Of a DNA stretch of 64,000 nt, positions 49,675 to 58,239 are shown piece by piece. Origin of the DNA: Kyrpidia spormannii. GTDB lineage: Bacteria > Bacillota > Bacilli > Kyrpidiales > Kyrpidiaceae. Below the pieces are notes generated by a model. That model was given only the letters and a program-made list of their open reading frames with translations, made no database searches and was not told the origin of the DNA. The stretch is taken from positions 3,224,001 to 3,288,000 of the forward strand of contig NZ_CP024955.1 in the NCBI RefSeq assembly GCF_002804065.1, read 5' to 3'. How positions within the stretch are numbered: position 1 is the first letter of the stretch; every line of letters starts with the position of its first letter. Both the position numbers and the translations under genes were made by a program.

Positions 49675-50027
49675 AGGTGGCGATGACGGAATATCTGGCG
49701 ATCGACCTGAAGGAGGAGACGTGGTGCTGCCGCAAATGCGGGCAGATCCTCGCTCCCGCCCGGTCCAATTATAAAGAGGGACTCTTGGTGTATGCCCGGG
49801 ATCCGCGGGAGATCCACCGCCCGATCCTGGATCCCGACCGGTACGCGTATAGCTTTGCCCCAGACCCCGATTGGGTGCGGATCGTGGAGTATTACTGTCC
49901 GGGGTGCGGGACGATGGTTGAGGTTGAATACTTGCCGCCGGGGCACCCCCCCGTCTACGACATGCAGTTCGATATCGACGCGTTAAAAGCCCGGTGGCTG
50001 AACGGCGGAAAGGAGTCGCGAGTATGA
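49671..50027 (+). CDS. Ketone carboxylase small zinc subunit (Apc2 / acetone carboxylase gamma-like)
   Basis: 118 residues (~13.5 kDa). Cysteines Cys19/Cys20/Cys23 (WCCRKCG) and Cys76/Cys79 (YYCPGCGTM) form a zinc-ribbon-like pair, as in the acetone carboxylase gamma family and the ~15-kDa acetophenone carboxylase subunit. The aromatic/charged middle (EIHRPILDPDRYAYSFAPDPDW) is also typical. ATG overlaps the stop of the preceding gene and its own stop overlaps the next start (both ATGA), indicating stoichiometric synthesis. Confidence 0.8.
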   Translation: MKVAMTEYLAIDLKEETWCCRKCGQILAPARSNYKEGLLVYARDPREIHRPILDPDRYAYSFAPDPDWVRIVEYYCPGCGTMVEVEYLPPGHPPVYDMQFDIDALKARWLNGGKESRV

Positions 50028-52150
50028 AGCGCATCAGTGTCGACATCGGCGGAACCTTTACGGACTGTTTTCTCGTATGGGACGCAAAGCAAGTGGAGGC
50101 CAAGGCCCTCACCACCCATCACAATCTGGCCCTGGGATTCATGGAAGCTCTGGACCGGGCTTGCGACGAGCTGGGGCTGGACGTCCGGACGGTGCTGTCC
50201 CAGGTCGATTCGGTCCGCTACGCCACGACCCTCGGCACCAACGCCTTGCTGGAGCGCAAGGGGCCGAAGGTGGGGCTCCTGACCACCGCCGGGTACGAAA
50301 GTTCCGTGCCCCTGAGCCGGGGCCGGGGGTATGGGGAGGGGCTGACGCCCAAGGAACAGCAGGACCTTCCGGCGGCCCGGAGACCGGATCCCCTCGTGCC
50401 CCCCACCATGATCGCCGGGGTGCGGGAGCGGGTGGATTATAAAGGGCAGGTGCTCATGCCCCTGGACGAGGAACATCTGCGGCTCCAGATCCGGCGCCTA
50501 GTGGACCGGGGCGCCCAAGCGTTTGTCGTGGCGCTGGTCAATTCCGTGGTCAATCCGGTTCACGAGAAACGGGTGGAAGAGATTTTGCTCGAGGAATATC
50601 CGTCGCACATGCTCGGAGCCATCCCTGTGATCCTGTCCCACCGGGTGGTTGGGCGTAAAGGGGAATACGGCCGGGCCACGTCGGCCATCCTCGACGCCTA
50701 TCTGCACGATCAGATGTACCATGCCCTGAGCGCTCTTGAGATGACGCTGAAAGAGTACGGATACACCAAGCCGATGCTGGTGGTCCATAACACCGGCGGG
50801 ATGGCCCAGCTCAACTCCACCCACGCTTTACAAACGATCCACTCCGGGCCCACATCGGGCATCAACGTGGCGGAGAGGCTGAGTGAGGAATTTGACACCG
50901 GGAAGCTGATCGCCATGGACATCGGCGGAACCAGTTGCGACATTGGTCTGGTGGTCGGCGGGGGGATCAAATTCTACGAGTTCAATCCGGTGATCGACCG
51001 TTGGTTGGTCAACGTGCCAATGCTCCACCTCAAGATCATCGGGGCCGGAGGCGGATCGATCGCCCGGTACAACCAGATTTTCAATTCGATTGAGGTGGGG
51101 CCGGAAAGCGCCGGCTCCGACCCGGGGCCTGCCTGTTACGACCGCGGCGGTATGTACCCCACGGTCACCGACGCCGATCTTTTGTTGGGATACCTGGACC
51201 CGGACCACTACGCCGGCGGTACCGTGAAGCTCAACCGGCGGCGGGCCGAGTTCGCCGTGCGGGAATACCTTTGCGAGGAACTGGGGATTTCCGTGATCGA
51301 GGCGGCCAAACAGATCAAACAGAAAGTGGACACAAACATGGCCCACGCCATGTTTCAGGAGCTCGGGGTCAAAGGGTATGACCCAAAGGATTTTACTTTG
51401 TTGGCCTACGGGGGGAACGGGCCTCTGCATGCTTGCGGCATCGCCGGGGTGCTCGGTATCGACAAAATTCTGGTTCCGCCGTTCAGTTCGATTTTCTCCG
51501 CCGTTGGGGCCGGACTGATGAACCAGTTGCACATTCACGAGCGGAATGTGTTCATCCACATCTACGACTCCAACACGCGGAAGCTGTTCGACCAATACGA
51601 CCGATTCAACGCATTGGTGGCGGAGTTGGAAGACGCCGGGAGGGAAGATCTGCTGCGCCAGGGGATGAATGAAGAGGATATCCGCTTCCGCCTGGAGCTG
51701 GATATGCGGTACGGCAATCAGCGGACCGAGACCTCGGTGGTCTGCCCCACCACGCGCCTGAACAACGTCCGGGACGTGATGAACCTCATCGCCGCTTTCA
51801 GCAAGAATTACGGCGAACGGTTCGGAGAAGGCAGCCAGTCGCCGGAAGCCGGCATTCGGATTAACACCATCCGCGTCATAGCCTATGTGGAACTCGAGAC
51901 CATCCCCTTCCGAAAACCCGGTGGGGCGTCCGGCCGTGTCGCCGTCGAGCCGGTCAAGGTCCGTCCCTGTCATTTCACGGGGTTGGACGGGATGGTGCAG
52001 ACGGCGGTGTACGACGTCGGGCAATTGTCCCCCGGTTCGATCGTAGAGGGTCCCGCCCTCGTCGAGTCTCCGCGGACTACATATCTGGTGGAGACGGGCT
52101 GGCGGTTGGTGATGGGAGCGCAGGGTTCGGCGTGGATCCTGCGGGCGTGA
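50024..52150 (+). CDS. Ketone carboxylase, HyuA-like ATP-binding subunit 2 (Apc3-like)
   Basis: Second HyuA-type subunit, 708 residues (~77 kDa). Loops DIGGTFTD (7-14) and DIGGTSCD (299-306) and YGGNGPLHACG are intact, so it too should bind ATP. Closer in appearance to acetone carboxylase beta (SVRYATTLGTNALLERKGPKVGLLTTAGYE; KIIGAGGGSIARY) than subunit 1. Two different HyuA-type subunits in one operon is the arrangement of acetophenone carboxylase; acetone carboxylase has one. ATG at 50024 after AAAGGAG. Confidence 0.85.
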   Translation: MKRISVDIGGTFTDCFLVWDAKQVEAKALTTHHNLALGFMEALDRACDELGLDVRTVLSQVDSVRYATTLGTNALLERKGPKVGLLTTAGYESSVPLSRGRGYGEGLTPKEQQDLPAARRPDPLVPPTMIAGVRERVDYKGQVLMPLDEEHLRLQIRRLVDRGAQAFVVALVNSVVNPVHEKRVEEILLEEYPSHMLGAIPVILSHRVVGRKGEYGRATSAILDAYLHDQMYHALSALEMTLKEYGYTKPMLVVHNTGGMAQLNSTHALQTIHSGPTSGINVAERLSEEFDTGKLIAMDIGGTSCDIGLVVGGGIKFYEFNPVIDRWLVNVPMLHLKIIGAGGGSIARYNQIFNSIEVGPESAGSDPGPACYDRGGMYPTVTDADLLLGYLDPDHYAGGTVKLNRRRAEFAVREYLCEELGISVIEAAKQIKQKVDTNMAHAMFQELGVKGYDPKDFTLLAYGGNGPLHACGIAGVLGIDKILVPPFSSIFSAVGAGLMNQLHIHERNVFIHIYDSNTRKLFDQYDRFNALVAELEDAGREDLLRQGMNEEDIRFRLELDMRYGNQRTETSVVCPTTRLNNVRDVMNLIAAFSKNYGERFGEGSQSPEAGIRINTIRVIAYVELETIPFRKPGGASGRVAVEPVKVRPCHFTGLDGMVQTAVYDVGQLSPGSIVEGPALVESPRTTYLVETGWRLVMGAQGSAWILRA

Positions 52151-52191
52151 GGAAGAATCCGAGACAAGGTTTACAAGGAGGAGTGGTGTTC

Positions 52192-54429
52192 ATGTTCACC
52201 CCGCACGACAACGATCAGCAGGAACGGGAACTGGTCGAACAATTTTTGAAGGGTACCACGTTGTTTTTGGGGCCCGATCCGGCGATCATGTACGACCACG
52301 GCCTGGCGCCGATCACCGAGAGGGAGCGGGCAGCGATTGAGCGCGTGCCGGATCCCGTCATCAGCATCGTGCGCAGCAAACTTCAGGCCGCCGCCAGTGA
52401 GTCCTTCGAGATGCTGGAACAGATCGGTGCCGCACCGGGGGCGAAATGGGGCGATTTGATTACGGGAATTTACACCACCAGCGGCGATTTGTCCTTGGCC
52501 AGTTCCGGGGGCGTCCTGGCCTTTTCCACCACGGCCCAGTACGCGGTGAAATACACCTACCAATATTGGAAGGACGAGCCGACCGTGGGTATCCGGCCCG
52601 GAGACGCTTTCATGCACAACGACGCCCGCTACGGTGGTATTCACAATGCCGACCACAGCCTGATGTTGCCGGTGTTCTACGGTGGAGAGCTTGTCGCCTG
52701 GGCGGTGGCGGTCGTTCACGAGGGGGAAAACGGGGCTGTCGAACCGGGCGGGATCCCCTCCGCGGCCGAGTCGAAGTTCATGGAAGGACTGATGATGTCG
52801 CCTTTTAAAGTAGCCGAAAATTACACGCTCAAAAAAGATTTGGTGACGTTTTTGCAGAACTCCGTCCGCGAGCCGAAGCTCCAGTTGCAGGATATGAAGG
52901 CGAAACTGTCGGCTTGTATGCGCATGAAGCAGCGGATTGAGGAGGCGATCGCCGACTACGGAGTGGACGCCATCATCGCCACTTTGCGCAAGACCCTCGA
53001 CGATACGGTGGAGGAGGTCAAGCGGCGCCTGCGCCAATGGCCTGACGGCACGGTGCGGGCCATGGCGGTTGCCGACGGGACTTTGCGTGAGAACATCCTG
53101 ATCAAAACCAATTTGGAAGTGACGAAAAAGGGGGACGAACTGCATTTTAACCTGTCCGGATCGGCTCCGGAGTTCGCCAATCGGTCGAACAATACGATTA
53201 TTGTCGGCGCCAAAGGGGTCATCGCCCAGCTATTCCTCAGCTTCATCTGGCCGGATATGCCGCGCAACCAGGCGGTGGTGGCGCCTATGAAATTCACCGT
53301 TACCCCCAAGACTATTTTTGACTGTTCCTATGAGGCGCCAAATGCCCAGAGCATGATGACGATCTTTCCGCTGTTCACGGCAGCCCAACTCTGCCTCGCA
53401 AAGTTTTTGTACAGTTCACCGGAGAAGTACACGAAAGTATTGGCCCCCTGGTACAACATGATCGCGACATTCCTCTACGGCGGGATTACGCAGAACGGCG
53501 AGATTGTCGGTAATCTCTGCGCGGACCTCAACGGGATGCCGGGAGGCGCCAGGGAGGATGCAGACGGCGAGCACGCCATCGCTCCGCTGTTTGCCGCCAT
53601 GGCGGAACAGGGTGAACAGGAGTTGATCGAGGAAGAGATTCCGATGATCCAGTTGTCCCGGCGGATCATGAAAGACAACCAGGGATTCGGCAAATATCGA
53701 GGGGGACACGGCTACCAAATGATGGTGGCGGTCAAGGACACGCCATACTGGGGCCTGATGTCCACCACAATCGGGTCCAAATACCCGAGCATCTACGGGC
53801 TGTTCGGCGGGTACGGGTGTCCGGCCTATCCCCTCGCCAAGATCAAAGGCGTCAATGTGTTCCGCAAGATGCAGGAGGCGCCCGAGAACATGCGTTACAC
53901 CATGGAGGACATGCTCAACGAGCGTCCTTTTGAAGAGGCTTCCTACAGCACCCACCATCGCGGTTTGCAGTTTGAACTCGTCCAGGAAGGTGAGCTCTAC
54001 ATCTTGACCCAGGGAGCCGGCGGCGGTTACGGGGATGTGCTGGAACGGGATCCGGAGTTGGTCATGAAGGATCTGGAAGAAGGATTGATTTCCGTCGAGG
54101 TCGCCCGGGACATCTACCGGGTGGTGTATGATCCGGACACTTTGGTGCTGGATCGGGAAGCCACAGAGCGGGCGCGGGAGGAGGAACGCCGGGCGCGCCT
54201 CCGGAGGGGGGTTCCTTTTGGAGAATTCGTCCGGGAGTGGGTCACCGAGGAACCACCGGCTCACCTGCCCTGGTACGGGTGTTGGGGAGATCCGAAGGTG
54301 GTATATGCCGGGTCGCCTCAGGTGAAGATGGCGGCGGACGCCATTCAATCGATCTATCTGCCGGATCCGAAGGATGTGCGAATCGCCGAACTGGAAGCCC
54401 GTCTCACCCGCCTGCGGGCCGAGGCCTGA
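52192..54429 (+). CDS. Ketone carboxylase, HyuB-like catalytic subunit (Apc4-like)
   Basis: Hydantoinase B/acetone carboxylase alpha family, expected to bind the ketone and form the C-C bond. 745 residues (~82 kDa). The metal-site-like cluster FMHNDARYGGIHNADH (His142, Asp144, His151, Asp154, His155) corresponds to the Mn/Fe site region of acetone carboxylase. Further blocks: GGYGCPAYPLAKIKGVNVF and ITQGAGGGYGDVLERDPELVMKDLEEGLISVE. ATG at 52192 after GGAGGAG. Whether a metal is bound is uncertain, because acetophenone carboxylase has been reported to contain only zinc. Confidence 0.85.
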   Translation: MFTPHDNDQQERELVEQFLKGTTLFLGPDPAIMYDHGLAPITERERAAIERVPDPVISIVRSKLQAAASESFEMLEQIGAAPGAKWGDLITGIYTTSGDLSLASSGGVLAFSTTAQYAVKYTYQYWKDEPTVGIRPGDAFMHNDARYGGIHNADHSLMLPVFYGGELVAWAVAVVHEGENGAVEPGGIPSAAESKFMEGLMMSPFKVAENYTLKKDLVTFLQNSVREPKLQLQDMKAKLSACMRMKQRIEEAIADYGVDAIIATLRKTLDDTVEEVKRRLRQWPDGTVRAMAVADGTLRENILIKTNLEVTKKGDELHFNLSGSAPEFANRSNNTIIVGAKGVIAQLFLSFIWPDMPRNQAVVAPMKFTVTPKTIFDCSYEAPNAQSMMTIFPLFTAAQLCLAKFLYSSPEKYTKVLAPWYNMIATFLYGGITQNGEIVGNLCADLNGMPGGAREDADGEHAIAPLFAAMAEQGEQELIEEEIPMIQLSRRIMKDNQGFGKYRGGHGYQMMVAVKDTPYWGLMSTTIGSKYPSIYGLFGGYGCPAYPLAKIKGVNVFRKMQEAPENMRYTMEDMLNERPFEEASYSTHHRGLQFELVQEGELYILTQGAGGGYGDVLERDPELVMKDLEEGLISVEVARDIYRVVYDPDTLVLDREATERAREEERRARLRRGVPFGEFVREWVTEEPPAHLPWYGCWGDPKVVYAGSPQVKMAADAIQSIYLPDPKDVRIAELEARLTRLRAEA

Positions 54430-54461
54430 GTGGCTCGGCCGGGAGACGGGAGGGAACGGCT

Positions 54462-55325
54462 GTGGCTGCGGAATGGTTCGGCGGCGGCGGGATCTGGATC
54501 GATTTTGTGGAATACGCTGAGCGGTTGTTCGCCGGCGGAAGGGGAGGGTTGTGGACAGACCCGGTGCAATTTCTGTCTGTATACAGCCAGGGGCAGCGGC
54601 TGCTCCAATCGGATGTGCTGAGCGTACCGATATCCTCCTTTTTTATGGGATGGCTCGACTCCCATCCGGAGATTGCGGCTCCGTGGCAAGGAAAGTCGAC
54701 GACCTTTGTCTGCAAGAAACTTCTTGGCCTGGAGGAGCCGAGGCGGGTCGTGGGCGAGGTGTTGTCGGGGTTGGAGTCTTTGTTCCCGGGGCACCCCACA
54801 GCCCTCGTCACAGACTCCCCCAGGCGGTGGCTCTCGGAAGCGAGGAAGCGGACCGGGGCGGGAGGGGCCGTCGATCCGGAGGAGGACGAGATTGACGCTG
54901 CGGCGATGTATGTGGCCGATTGCCTGCGCGCGTTTTCTGGTTACCGCATTTTTGCCCTTGTGCTGGATGAGGATGAAACGGACTCGGAAAAGGTTGGCGG
55001 ACTGTGGTCGCTCTATCAACCCGTTTGGAATGTTGCGGATCACTACCAATGGCTCAAGGGCGTCCGGTGGCACGGAGAGGCGGTTGCTCTGCCGGTGGGC
55101 AGGGAGGTGGATTTCGCCCTCTTTCCCTCAGTCTCGTGGGACGGGATGGCCGCTCTCTGGGAACAAGGCTTGGCGGCCGCGGGCGGACTGAATCGGGACT
55201 TCTGGAAAGAGCCCGGACCTCTGCCCGAAGCTACCGACCGGGGGCCGGGATACGGGGTCGTTCCCGCCGACGCCCATCCGGAACATGTGCTGAACCGCCT
55301 TCATGCCTTGCGCGGGGCAAAGTGA
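54462..55325 (+). CDS. Unrecognised protein in the fifth-subunit position (Apc5-like by place and size)
   Basis: 287 residues (~32 kDa), no family recognised by eye. No signal peptide, membrane segment, P-loop or metal motif; conserved-looking patches are WIDFVEYAERLFAGG, DVLSVPISSFFMGWLDSHPEI and LYQPVWNVADHYQWLKGVRWHGEAV. A short acidic stretch (PEEDEIDAA; LDEDETDSEK) lies mid-protein. GTG at 54462 follows GGGAGGGAA, 32 bases after the HyuB-like gene; the ligase starts 30 bases downstream. Acetophenone carboxylase needs a fifth ~34-kDa subunit encoded at exactly this position, so the same role is inferred, without sequence proof. Confidence 0.55.
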   Translation: MAAEWFGGGGIWIDFVEYAERLFAGGRGGLWTDPVQFLSVYSQGQRLLQSDVLSVPISSFFMGWLDSHPEIAAPWQGKSTTFVCKKLLGLEEPRRVVGEVLSGLESLFPGHPTALVTDSPRRWLSEARKRTGAGGAVDPEEDEIDAAAMYVADCLRAFSGYRIFALVLDEDETDSEKVGGLWSLYQPVWNVADHYQWLKGVRWHGEAVALPVGREVDFALFPSVSWDGMAALWEQGLAAAGGLNRDFWKEPGPLPEATDRGPGYGVVPADAHPEHVLNRLHALRGAK

Positions 55326-55355
55326 CGCATGAAATGAAAATGGGAGGTTTGCAAC

Positions 55356-56927
55356 ATGGATCGTGAATTGTCGACCTTGCGGAGCTTGTTTCGCCGTGTG
55401 TTACCGATCCACGGCGACCGGCCGGCCATCGTCTTCGGAGGACAGACTCTCACCTACGATACCCTCCATCGGGCCGCCCTGCGGGTGGCCCGGGCGATGG
55501 CCCGCCGCGGGGTCGGGCCGAACCGGCGCGTCGCCCTGATGATGTCCAATTGCCCGGAATTTGTGATCAGCGATCTGGGCCTGACGTTCGCCGGCGGCAC
55601 CAAGGTGCCCCTCAACGACATGCTTGGCGAAAAAGAAATCGCGTATATCCTGAAAGATTCCGGAGCCGAGCTGGCCGTGGTCGGGCCCAATTTCTTCGAC
55701 GTCGTCCAAAAGATCCGCCGTGATCTGCCGGATCTGAAGACGGTGGTGGGCGTCGCCCCCGAGGAGCAGTGTCCCGACGGGTTCATATCTTGGGAAGTGT
55801 TTCAAGCCCATGAAACAGAGGAAGATATCGGGGTGGACGTCTCACCTGAGGATATGGCCCTGATCATCTACACCGGCGGCACCACCGGTCTGCCCAAAGG
55901 GGTGGTTCACACCCAAGAGAATATTGTGCTCAATCTGTTCTCCCACATCATGGAGATGGGATTGCAGGACGACGAGCGGATCCTCTTGATGTCGCCCCTG
56001 CCGCACAGCGCGGGGATGGTGCTTTTGGCCGGCTTGATCAAAGGGGCGGCCCACTATATTGAACGAAAATTTGACCCCCAATTGGTCCTGGATCGGATTG
56101 AACAGAACAAAATCACCCTCACGTTCATGGTGCCGACAATGATCTACCGGGTGATGGACCAGATCGGCGGCCGAACCTATGATCTCCGGTCCCTGCGGAC
56201 CATTGTGTACGGCGCGGCGCCGATTACCGCGGAACGACTTAAACAGGGTTTGGAGATTTTCGGTCCGGTATTCATGCAACTGTACGGTCAGAGCGAGGCG
56301 CCCAATTTCATCACGCGCCTGAAAAAAGAGGATCACCGCACCGACCCGGAGGGCGTCCACCGGCTGCGCAGTTGCGGCCAGCCCGTGGCAATGAGCATAG
56401 TCAAAATCGTCGACGAACACGGCAACGAGGTGCCGCGCGGGGTGGAAGGCGAAATCGCGGCCCGTACCCTTTACACGATGGTGGGATACCATAACCAACC
56501 GGAAAAGACGGCGGAAGCCCTGCGGGACGGGTGGTTGCACACCGGAGACGTCGGGATGATGGACGAAGAGGGGTACGTGTATCTTCTGGACCGGAAGAAA
56601 GACATGATCATCAGTGGAGGCATGAACGTCTACACCACGGAGGTGGAAAACGCCATTCAGCGGCACCCTGGAGTGGCCCAGGTGGCAGTGATCGGCGTGC
56701 CGCATCCCGACTGGGGGGAGGCGGTCATGGCGATCATTGTACCCCAAGGGGGGGTGGAAGTGACCGAAGAGAGCATCCTCGAGCATTGCCGGAAGGAGTT
56801 GTCTGCCTACAAACGGCCTAAGGAAGTCCGGTTCGTCGAGGCCCTTCCGCTGACGCCCTACGGCAAGATCGACAAAAAAGCGCTGCGCGAGCCCTATTGG
56901 TCCGGGCGCGACCGGCAGGTCAACTGA
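55356..56927 (+). CDS. Acyl-CoA synthetase (AMP-forming), probable beta-ketoacid-CoA ligase
   Basis: Adenylate-forming ligase activating a carboxylic acid to its CoA thioester. 523 residues with all core motifs: YTGGTTGLPKG (172-182), YGQSEAPN, GWLHTGDVGMMDEEGYVYLLDRKKDMI-type hinge and the C-terminal PLTPYGKIDKKALR with the catalytic Lys. By position it should act on the beta-keto acid made by the carboxylase, as benzoylacetate-CoA ligase does in the acetophenone route. Substrate specificity cannot be read from these motifs. ATG after GGGAGG. Confidence 0.88.
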   Translation: MDRELSTLRSLFRRVLPIHGDRPAIVFGGQTLTYDTLHRAALRVARAMARRGVGPNRRVALMMSNCPEFVISDLGLTFAGGTKVPLNDMLGEKEIAYILKDSGAELAVVGPNFFDVVQKIRRDLPDLKTVVGVAPEEQCPDGFISWEVFQAHETEEDIGVDVSPEDMALIIYTGGTTGLPKGVVHTQENIVLNLFSHIMEMGLQDDERILLMSPLPHSAGMVLLAGLIKGAAHYIERKFDPQLVLDRIEQNKITLTFMVPTMIYRVMDQIGGRTYDLRSLRTIVYGAAPITAERLKQGLEIFGPVFMQLYGQSEAPNFITRLKKEDHRTDPEGVHRLRSCGQPVAMSIVKIVDEHGNEVPRGVEGEIAARTLYTMVGYHNQPEKTAEALRDGWLHTGDVGMMDEEGYVYLLDRKKDMIISGGMNVYTTEVENAIQRHPGVAQVAVIGVPHPDWGEAVMAIIVPQGGVEVTEESILEHCRKELSAYKRPKEVRFVEALPLTPYGKIDKKALREPYWSGRDRQVN

Positions 56928-56951
56928 AGTGAGCGCAAGGAGGAAGCGGAA

Positions 56952-58148
56952 ATGAACCGAGTGGTAGTGGTCGGCGTTGGCATGACCCGGTTCGGCAAGC
57001 AGCCGGAGCGGAGCTTGAAGGAGTTGGCCCGGGAAGCGACGCGGGCGGCCCTGGAAGACGCGGGGATTCGTGAGTTGGCAATTGAGGCGGCGTTCGTGTC
57101 CAATGCTATGGCCGGCGCCATCTGGAGACAGGAGAGCGTGCGCGGCCAGGTCTTCCTCTCGGGCACCGAGTTGGCCGGGATTCCCATGTTCAATGTGGAG
57201 AACGCCTGCGCCAGCGGGTCGACGGCGTTTCATCTGGCCTGTCTGTCGGTCCTCTCGGGAATGTACGACACAGTGCTGGTCCTCGGCGTCGAAAAGATGA
57301 TCCATCCGGATAAGGACCGGACTTTTCGCGCTTTCGAGGGTGCAACAGACGTAGAATCTCTCTGGGCGTTTCCAGGCGGTGGGGGTCGGAGCCGGCAGAG
57401 CATGTTCATGGACTATTACGCCGAGGAAGCCCGGCGCCACATGGAGTTATACGGGACGCCCGTCGAGATCTTCGCTTCAATCGCCGCGAAGAACAGCCGT
57501 CACGGGGCTCTCAATCCTTACGCCCAGTATCAGGTGCCGCAGACGGTAGAGAGTGTCATGGCCTCCCGGGTCGTCAGCGACCCCTTGCGCCTGCTGATGT
57601 GTTCGCCCTTGAGTGATGGTGCGGCGGCAGCGATCGTCGCCCGGGAGAAGACGGCGCGGCGCTGGACGAGCCGGCCGGTCTTTGTCGCCGGTTCCGTGGT
57701 ACTCTCCGCCCTGACCGGTCCGGCCTCGGGCGGGACCGAGAAGAAGAGGAGCAATGTGGAGCGGGCTGCGGAACGCGTCTATGCCCAGGCCGGACTCGGT
57801 CCCCGGGACTTAGATGTGCTCGAAGTCCACGACGCGGCAGCTCCCGGGGAACTGTGGGCTTATGAACAGTTGGGGCTGTGCAGCCCCGGGGAAGGGGCCA
57901 GGCTGGTGGAGTCCGGGGACACCGCCCTGGGAGGCTCAGTGCCCGTCAACCCCGGTGGCGGGCTGATCGCTAGGGGACACCCGGTGGGAGCCACCGGGCT
58001 CGCCCAGCTCGCTGAGATCGTTTGGCAGTTGCGGGGCGAGGCGGGGGCGCGCCAAGTGGAGGGTGCCCGGACCGGCTTGACGCAAAACGCCGGCGGCTTT
58101 TTGGAAGGAGACAGTGCCGCCGTGTCGTTGCACGTGTTGACGCGGTGA
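56952..58148 (+). CDS. Thiolase-family protein (SCP2-type)
   Basis: 398 residues. Nucleophile Cys86 in ENACASGSTAFH and His343 in LIARGHPVGATG are present, and an HDAA motif (His293) takes the place of the NEAF of classical thiolases. The C-terminal second cysteine (CxG) is replaced: the segment reads TQNAGGFLEGDSAAV. This is the SCP2-type architecture. In the operon it would cleave the beta-ketoacyl-CoA to acetyl-CoA plus the shortened acyl-CoA. SCP2-type bacterial thiolases often pair with a DUF35 zinc protein; none is encoded here. Last gene of the operon; ATG after AAGGAGGAAG. Confidence 0.82.
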   Translation: MNRVVVVGVGMTRFGKQPERSLKELAREATRAALEDAGIRELAIEAAFVSNAMAGAIWRQESVRGQVFLSGTELAGIPMFNVENACASGSTAFHLACLSVLSGMYDTVLVLGVEKMIHPDKDRTFRAFEGATDVESLWAFPGGGGRSRQSMFMDYYAEEARRHMELYGTPVEIFASIAAKNSRHGALNPYAQYQVPQTVESVMASRVVSDPLRLLMCSPLSDGAAAAIVAREKTARRWTSRPVFVAGSVVLSALTGPASGGTEKKRSNVERAAERVYAQAGLGPRDLDVLEVHDAAAPGELWAYEQLGLCSPGEGARLVESGDTALGGSVPVNPGGGLIARGHPVGATGLAQLAEIVWQLRGEAGARQVEGARTGLTQNAGGFLEGDSAAVSLHVLTR

Positions 58149-58239
58149 GCCGATCGCCTTCGCCCTTCTGATCGCCCTTCTGATACCGACGGGAGGACAA
58201 CGAGCGAGCGCTGGGCCGCTGAGCATCCTATCGGCACCT

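Noticed and set aside
50828-52024. 398-codon minus-strand frame inside the second HyuA-like gene
   Set aside because: Opposite-strand artefact of GC-rich coding sequence; the plus-strand frame has intact ATPase motifs.
47737-54429. Reading the HyuA/HyuB genes as a hydantoinase or 5-oxoprolinase operon
   Set aside because: Neither pathway explains the small zinc subunit, the two distinct HyuA-type subunits, the acyl-CoA ligase and thiolase, or the AcoR/AcxR-type sigma-54 control; ketone carboxylation does.
55842-57440. 532-codon minus-strand frame across ligase and thiolase genes
   Set aside because: Shadow frame; composition is His/Pro/Arg-rich and it crosses two real genes and their spacer.
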